DNA from: Streptomyces sp. H39-S7 | GTDB taxonomy: Bacteria > Actinomycetota > Actinomycetes > Streptomycetales > Streptomycetaceae | DNA: 34,473 bases | Assembly: GCF_027158205.1 (NCBI RefSeq) | Contig: NZ_JAPVLU010000066.1 | Coordinates: forward strand, 477 to 34,949 | Direction of reading: 5' to 3' | Shown here: one piece after another, positions 30,099 through 34,473 of the stretch | Layout of the letters: the number at the start of each line of letters is the position of its first letter | How positions within the stretch are numbered: the first letter of the stretch is position 1 | The notes under the pieces: model-generated | The model's database searches: none | What the model was told of the DNA's origin: nothing | Seen by the model: the letters and a program-made list of their open reading frames with translations, nothing else | Position numbers and translations under genes: made by a program

Positions 30099-30866
30099 AT
30101 GGGACTCACACGCCTTGCCATGGCCGGTGTCGGACGACGCGGAACACCCCGCGGGCCGCGACCGCGGCGGGCCGCCGCGGCCATCGCGATCGCCGTAGCG
30201 GCCGTCGCCGGCACCCTGGCCGGCTCGGCACCCGCCCACGCCGCCGCGCCGGCGCCCGCTCCGCCGCGCTTCCCGGTGCCCGTGTCGGTCGGTCAGGCCC
30301 AGCAGGTGATCAGTGTGCAGGCGCGCGGTACGTACGCGACCGTCATCGCCTGGCAGAAGTCCGGCAACATCTGGCTCAGGCGGTACTCGACGACCGCCGC
30401 GCGGGTCGGCTCGCACGGCATCACCGACGGCGCCACCCGCAAGCAGGGCACGTACACGACGCCCACCGGCACCTACACCCTCACCCAGGGCTTCGGCGTC
30501 GCCGCCAACCCCGGCACCCGGATGCCGTACCACCGGGTCACCGCCGCGGACTGGTGGGTGGAGGATCCGTCCTCCCGCTACTACAACCGCATGCGCACGG
30601 CCGCGCAGGGCGGGTTCCCGCTGACGGAGGCCGGCGTCCACGGCAGCGAGCACCTGGTCAACTACCCGGTGCAGTACCGCAATGTGCTGGTCATCAACTT
30701 CAACATGAGCCCGGCGGTCCCCGGCCGGGGTGCCGGGATCTTCCTGCACGCGCTCGGCCCCAAGGCCGGCCCCACCGCGGGCTGCGTCGCGATCCCGCAG
30801 AACGTCCTCACCGACGTGCTGCGGTGGGCCGACCCGGCGCAGCACCCGGTGATCGGGATCGGCTGA
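30099..30866 (+). CDS. Secreted L,D-transpeptidase (YkuD) family protein
   Basis: 255-residue exported protein. Residues 1 to about 48 are a signal peptide with an arginine-rich start (RRGTPRGPRPRR), an Ala/Val core and SAPAHA before the cut; the twin arginines make Tat export conceivable. The YkuD domain ends with FLHALGPKAGPTAGCVAIP, giving catalytic His217 and Cys229. In front of it are ITDGATRKQGTYTTPTGTY and FGVAANPGTRMPYHRVT, typical of the group. Such enzymes form 3-3 crosslinks in peptidoglycan or attach proteins to it, although this short group is less studied. Its position between a SigB-type sigma factor and an RsbW-like ATPase fits a wall-stress regulon. Confidence 0.88.
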   Translation: MGLTRLAMAGVGRRGTPRGPRPRRAAAAIAIAVAAVAGTLAGSAPAHAAAPAPAPPRFPVPVSVGQAQQVISVQARGTYATVIAWQKSGNIWLRRYSTTAARVGSHGITDGATRKQGTYTTPTGTYTLTQGFGVAANPGTRMPYHRVTAADWWVEDPSSRYYNRMRTAAQGGFPLTEAGVHGSEHLVNYPVQYRNVLVINFNMSPAVPGRGAGIFLHALGPKAGPTAGCVAIPQNVLTDVLRWADPAQHPVIGIG

Positions 30867-30904
30867 CCGACGGCCGCGGCCGGCCGACAGTTTCCTACTG
30901 GCAG

Positions 30905-30929
30905 GTATACGTCGGCGTGGCCGGGGTAA
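30905..30929 (+). promoter_or_regulatory. Possible SigB-type promoter before the RsbW-like gene
   Basis: GTAT (30905-30908), 15 bases, then GGGTAA (30924-30929) resembles the Streptomyces SigB-type consensus GTTT-N14-16-GGGTAC/T. It would start about 45 bases before the ATG. One mismatch lies in each box. Confidence 0.35.
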
Positions 30930-30980
30930 GACAGGCCTCAGTGTTCGGGCCCCGGGGGCCATCACAGGGGCAGGAGCATC

Positions 30981-31442
30981 ATGATCGGGATCAAGCGCCG
31001 TATACCGGCCATGCCGCCGCCGGTTCAGGCCGCCGTCCACCGCCGAGCGGCGCACTACGACGGCGCGGTCGGCAGTATCGGCGCCGCCCGCCGACTGGCG
31101 GCCGACTTCCTGCACCAGCTCGCGGCCGAGTGGTACGCCCCGGTCAGCGCGGAGCGGATGCAGGACATCCTGCTGGTGGTGAGCGAGCTGGCCACCAACG
31201 CGGAACGGCACTCCGGCGGCCCCTACCTGCTGGAGCTGGACGGCGACGCCGAATCCGTCCGCGTCACCGTGTGGGACAGCGGCAGCACCCTGCCGCGCGT
31301 CTTCTCCCCCGACCCTCTGCGGATCGGCGGACACGGCATGGAGATCGTGCTCCGCCTGTGCGACGACCTGACGATGGAACTCGTCCCGGTGGGCAAGCGC
31401 GTCCGCGCCCGCTTCGACCTCACCCGGCCCACGGTCGCGTAG
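30981..31442 (+). CDS. RsbW-like ATP-binding protein (HATPase_c fold)
   Basis: 153-residue GHKL ATPase beginning MIGIKRRIPAMPPPVQAAVH at ATG 30981, with AGGAG four bases upstream. The N-box is LLVVSELATNAERHSGG, the G1 box VTVWDSGSTLP keeps D-x-G, and GGHGMEIVLRL is the G2 loop. This is the fold of anti-sigma factors that bind SigB/F-type factors and phosphorylate anti-anti-sigma proteins. A factor of the right type lies 1 kb upstream, and a SigB-like promoter may precede this gene, so an anti-sigma role with feedback is possible. These ATPases are very numerous in Streptomyces, so proximity is weak evidence. Confidence 0.82.
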   Translation: MIGIKRRIPAMPPPVQAAVHRRAAHYDGAVGSIGAARRLAADFLHQLAAEWYAPVSAERMQDILLVVSELATNAERHSGGPYLLELDGDAESVRVTVWDSGSTLPRVFSPDPLRIGGHGMEIVLRLCDDLTMELVPVGKRVRARFDLTRPTVA

Positions 31443-31455
31443 GCTCCGCGCCGGA

Positions 31456-33267
31456 TCACTCCCGCGTTCGGACTCCGCTGTGTGCGGCGGGGTCGGATGC
31501 CTGCCAGGCCGCGGCGCAGAGCGAACTCTCCGCCGCCTCGGCGTACAGAGCCGCACCCAGCCAGGCCCGGGCGAAGTGGGCCGTGTCGGCCGGCAGCAGC
31601 CGGCCGAAGGGATCACGGGCCCGTTGGCCAGCCGCTTGCCGTAGCGCGGCCAGGAGGTCGGCGGCGGTGGGCAGGGCGGAGCGACGCAGGCGGTGGGCGT
31701 CGGATGCCAGCGATCCCGGCACGGCGAGAAACCCGCGCCCGGCCGCGACGGCCTGTTCGAGGCGCCGGTGCAGAAGGTGCAGCGGGGCCTGGTCCAGCGG
31801 TGCGGCGTTGCCGGGCCCTGGACCGGTCGGTGGTGGGGCGGGGGCAGGGAGGTCGGCGCGCTGCAAGCGGTCCAGTCCCATGTCGATGCGGCGCTCCGGC
31901 TCGGCGGGGTGCGCGATCGCCAGCAGCTGCAGGCGGGGTTGGGGCGCGGGGACGAGACGGCCGACGATCCGCAGCCGCGCGCCGGGGAGTTCTGCCAGCA
32001 TGCGGAGGTTGTCCCGGTGGGCCAGCGCGGGGTGGTCATGGGCCGCGGTGAGACGGAGCACGAGCTCGTCGCAGAGGGCGAGCAAGCAGTCCCCGCCGGT
32101 CTCGCGTGCGGCGCCGAGGAGGGTGACGTCGAGGAAGAGCAGGTCGGCGCCCGCGTGTGAGGTCTCCGCGCCGGGGGCGCGGGAGCGGAGGGCGCGCGCG
32201 ACCTGTTCGGCGGCCGGTACGGCCCACAGGGCCCCGAGGGGCTCCTCCGTCCAGGCGGCTCCTGCGGCGCGCACCGCCTTGACCGCGGCGCCCGCGCCGA
32301 GTCGGCCGGTCGGCGAGACGGTGGCCCCCGACAGGGCGAGTCCGGCGTGCGACAGCTCCCGGTGGGTGAGCGCGGTGTCGCCGAGCCGTACGGTGCGGTC
32401 GGCCGCCGCGGCGGCCCGGCCGGGGCCGCCGGGCGCGATGTCCGAGACGGTGTAGAGCCGGCCGTCGGCGGCCGCGGTCCAGGTGGTGGCGCCGGCGTAA
32501 CCACCCGCGGTGATCAGCGGTTCGCTGAACAGCCCGTACAGACGCAGCGACCCGTCCGGCACATAGGCCTGGCGGGCGGTACCCCGCAGGGCGGCCAGTT
32601 CGGATCCGCCGGCGTCGGGCAACCGGTGGGCGGCGGCGAGCAGTTCGCGTACGGCTGCCACCAGGTCCGCCAGCCGGTGGGCCGGGTCGGCGGAGCGCGC
32701 GGCCCGCAGTCCGTTGACGACCGAGACGGCCGCCGCGGCCGGGCGGGGCAGCCCGCCGAGCTTCGCCGTGTGGGCGGCGCGCAGCAGTTCGGCCTGCAGG
32801 ACGGCCCCGGCGCCCTCGATCCCCGCATCGAGCACGGCGGCCCCGGCGGCCCACAGGGCTCCCGCGGCGGCCCGCTGCTCGGAGGTCGGGACGTCCTCGG
32901 CACGCGAGCTGTCCTCGTCGCCCGACTCAGCCGGAGAGGCCTCGTCCGCCGCGTCCTGGGACGCCGGTGCCGGTTCGTCGTCGGCCACGGGTGCGGCGGA
33001 CGCCACGGCCGCGCGGTGCAGGCAGTCCGGGGCGAGCAGACAGCCGCAGCGGATCGCGTCCGCCGAGGACACCACGCCGCCCGGGGCGTGGAGTTCCAGG
33101 CTGATCTCGTCGTCCACCGCGATCCGTACGGTGTCGCCGTCCCGGACCGCGGGCCTGGTGGCGATCTTGGTCGCGGCGGCGTCCAGGCGTTTGCGCAGCC
33201 GGGGTGAGAGGGCGCCGACGATCTCGGCGGTCACGGCGGGTGCGACAGCGGGCAGGTCCTGGCTCAT
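31456..33267 (-). CDS. Uncharacterised protein with SWIM-like zinc motif, coupled to VWA protein
   Basis: 603-residue protein of no family I can name. ATG 33267 overlaps the VWA stop (ATGA), so the two are co-translated. The N-terminal 90 residues hold a helix pair and strands (LSPRLRKRLDAAATKI, VRIAVDDEISLELH), ending in Cys74-x-Cys76-x5-Cys82-x-His84 (CGCLLAPDCLH). That is the SWIM zinc-finger pattern CxCx(n)CxH, seen in DNA- or protein-binding proteins. Residues 91-125 are an acidic Ala/Asp/Glu linker. A helical part (126-210), then a strand-rich part (about 215-370; LYGLFSEPLITAGGYAG, RLYTVSDIAPGGPGRA), then a mixed C-terminus (ARLRIVGRLVPAPQPRLQ, RGFLAVPGSLASDAHRL) follow. It ends 13 bases from the converging RsbW-like gene. 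Its role is probably tied to the VWA partner. Confidence 0.75.
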   Translation of the reverse strand: MSQDLPAVAPAVTAEIVGALSPRLRKRLDAAATKIATRPAVRDGDTVRIAVDDEISLELHAPGGVVSSADAIRCGCLLAPDCLHRAAVASAAPVADDEPAPASQDAADEASPAESGDEDSSRAEDVPTSEQRAAAGALWAAGAAVLDAGIEGAGAVLQAELLRAAHTAKLGGLPRPAAAAVSVVNGLRAARSADPAHRLADLVAAVRELLAAAHRLPDAGGSELAALRGTARQAYVPDGSLRLYGLFSEPLITAGGYAGATTWTAAADGRLYTVSDIAPGGPGRAAAAADRTVRLGDTALTHRELSHAGLALSGATVSPTGRLGAGAAVKAVRAAGAAWTEEPLGALWAVPAAEQVARALRSRAPGAETSHAGADLLFLDVTLLGAARETGGDCLLALCDELVLRLTAAHDHPALAHRDNLRMLAELPGARLRIVGRLVPAPQPRLQLLAIAHPAEPERRIDMGLDRLQRADLPAPAPPPTGPGPGNAAPLDQAPLHLLHRRLEQAVAAGRGFLAVPGSLASDAHRLRRSALPTAADLLAALRQAAGQRARDPFGRLLPADTAHFARAWLGAALYAEAAESSLCAAAWQASDPAAHSGVRTRE

Positions 33268-34473
33268 GCGATCTTCTCCCCTACCCAGCGGGCGAGTTCG
33301 AGCGGGCTGAGGGCGGCGACCGGCATGCCGGCGGCGACGAGCTGACCGGCGACACCGGTCGAGTACCGGGGGCGTCCGGCGTCGTCCAGGCTCGCGCAGC
33401 CGAGGACGTGGCAGCCGGCCCCGACGAGCGCACGGACCTCGGAGAGGAGGCCGCCCAGCGGGTACCCCTCCTCGAAGTCGCTGATCACGACGACGAGGGT
33501 GCGGGACGGCACGGTCACCAGGGTGCGCGCGTGGCGCAGTCCGGCGGCGATGTGGGTGCCTCCGCCGACGCGGACCTCCAGGAGCAGCGACAGAGGGTCG
33601 TGCACCTGGTCGGTGAGGTCGATGACCTCGGTCGAGAAGGCCAGGAAGTGGGTGGACAGGGTGGGTACTCCGGCCAGCACCGCGGCGGTGAGCGCCGACC
33701 AGATGGTGGAGGACTCCATCGAGCCCGACACGTCGGTGACCAGGACCAGCCGCCAGTCGGCGGCGCGGCGGGCGCGGGATCGGAAGACCGGCCGCTCGGG
33801 GATCACCTGGACGCTGCCGTCGGGTGCCCGGCGCGCGGTCGCGAGGTTGGCATGCAGGGTGCGCGCCAGGTCGAGCCGGCCGCCGGGGCGCCGGCTGGGG
33901 CGGGGCAGCGTCATCCCGGTCATGGCGGGCCGGAGCCGGGTGGCCAGCTGACGGGTGAGTTCCTCGACGAGCCGGCGCACCAGCGGGCGGAGCGCGCCGA
34001 GCCGGGCCTCGGGCAGGCCGCCCGCGTGCTGCAGCACCGTCCTGAGCAGGTCCACGGAGGGCCGGACGCTGCCGGGGTCGACTTCGGCCAGCACATCGCG
34101 GCGCCCGGACGCGGCCGCCGCGGCGAGCACTTCCTCGCGGATGCCGGGACCGAACAGCGCGGCCAGTTCCTCGGACCATTCCCGGACACCCGGGTACGGG
34201 GCCTGGCGGCCGCCGCGGTTGCCCCCGGCGCTGCCGGTGCGCTCGCCGCGTGAGCCCTCGCCGCGACCGCTGCCGTACAGCTCGTCCAGGGCCGTGGCCA
34301 ACGGTGCTGCCGACGGGGGCAGTTGGTCGGTGCGGCGGCCGAGGACCAGCCGCCACCGGTCGGCGGGGGCCAGGACGCGGTCGCCGGCGGCCGGAAGCGG
34401 CGGCGGGACGGTCGGGTCCGCCGGGGCGGTGGGTTCTGCCGGGTCGGCGGGTTCTGCCGGGTCGGCGTCGGGC
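33264..34473 (-). CDS. VWA (MIDAS) domain protein, CoxE-like, partial at right edge
   Basis: The reading frame continues to the window edge with no stop, so at least 402 codons are present and the true start lies beyond; a TTG at 34301 is not convincing. The visible N-terminal side is Pro/Ala/Asp rich with AEPADP repeats, then DRWRLVLGRRTDQLPP. The helical middle (LRTVLQHAGGLPEARLGALR, LATRLRPAMTGM) leads to the VWA domain with a full metal-ion site: DVSGSMESS, the Thr of RVGGGTHIAAGLRHA, and ISDFEEGYP. VWA proteins of this sort pair with MoxR-type AAA ATPases for metal or cofactor insertion or chaperone-like work. In actinobacteria they sit in a cluster with MoxR, DUF5691, DUF5682 and SWIM proteins, which I would expect to the right. 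The stop overlaps the SWIM-like gene by ATGA. Confidence 0.85.
   Translation of the reverse strand, partial: PDADPAEPADPAEPTAPADPTVPPPLPAAGDRVLAPADRWRLVLGRRTDQLPPSAAPLATALDELYGSGRGEGSRGERTGSAGGNRGGRQAPYPGVREWSEELAALFGPGIREEVLAAAAASGRRDVLAEVDPGSVRPSVDLLRTVLQHAGGLPEARLGALRPLVRRLVEELTRQLATRLRPAMTGMTLPRPSRRPGGRLDLARTLHANLATARRAPDGSVQVIPERPVFRSRARRAADWRLVLVTDVSGSMESSTIWSALTAAVLAGVPTLSTHFLAFSTEVIDLTDQVHDPLSLLLEVRVGGGTHIAAGLRHARTLVTVPSRTLVVVISDFEEGYPLGGLLSEVRALVGAGCHVLGCASLDDAGRPRYSTGVAGQLVAAGMPVAALSPLELARWVGEKIA

Noticed and set aside
31456..34356. A 966-codon frame joining the SWIM-like protein to upstream sequence
   Set aside because: The first 363 codons overlap the VWA gene out of frame and are Arg/Pro rich. 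ATG 33267 in an ATGA overlap is the natural start.
1..34473. CRISPR arrays, tRNAs, rRNAs, insertion sequences, phage att sites
   Set aside because: I looked for regular spaced repeats, tRNA T-arm motifs and transposase or integrase motifs and saw none. A tRNAscan or ISfinder search would be decisive.

Overview
The window is strongly GC-rich (codon third positions are almost all G or C) and carries gene types typical of Streptomyces or a close relative (Kitasatospora, Streptacidiphilus). These include a DUF5753/DUF397 regulator pair with a divergent RsbW-like ATPase, a c-di-AMP riboswitch in front of an NlpC/P60 hydrolase, actinobacterial HelD, an extra ClpP, a SigB/SigF-type sigma factor and urease and biotin operons. 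It reads as chromosomal. I see no transposase, integrase, phage gene, tRNA, rRNA or CRISPR array.

Layout, left to right. (1) 1-2530: urease operon ureA-ureB-ureC-ureF on the minus strand, running off the left edge in ureF, with a GlnR-like operator upstream. (2) 2884-4209: secreted M28 zinc aminopeptidase with a P-domain, preceded by 11-bp-phased repeats. (3) 4261-5563: a solitary Phd/YefM-like antitoxin divergent from a ClpP paralogue and a small coupled gene, with a TGTACA-type inverted repeat between them. (4) 5890-7074: c-di-AMP riboswitch, NlpC/P60 hydrolase, strong terminator and a VOC-fold protein. (5) 7177-8984: RsbW-like ATPase divergent from an XRE-DUF5753 regulator and a DUF397 protein (Scr1/Scr2 or WhiJ type). 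(6) 8952-13698: biotin genes, bioF divergent from bioBAD; BioB has an unusual Cys-repeat tail. (7) 13695-14371: RHH antitoxin and Fic-like toxin with a well-formed operator-promoter. (8) 14403-18376: replicative dnaE with a translationally coupled GNAT gene. (9) 18758-23521: two CNNM/CBS transporter-like genes, a terminator, then HelD. (10) 23505-25262: DJ-1/Hsp31-like protein divergent from a LysR regulator. (11) 25283-28898: P-loop NTPase followed by a membrane-anchored periplasmic-binding-fold protein. (12) 29129-31442: SigB/F-type sigma factor, L,D-transpeptidase and RsbW-like ATPase. (13) 31456-34473: a SWIM-motif protein and a VWA (MIDAS) protein, minus strand, running off the right edge.

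How the genes may work together. ureABCF builds urease under probable nitrogen control. bioFBAD covers the last four steps of biotin synthesis. Two cell-wall enzymes (NlpC/P60 and L,D-transpeptidase) lie beside a c-di-AMP switch and a stress-type sigma factor, which suggests envelope and osmotic control. Three toxin-antitoxin-like loci fall within 10 kb. The least understood parts are the NTPase/binding-protein pair, the VWA/SWIM pair, the ClpP/antitoxin divergon and the BioB tail.
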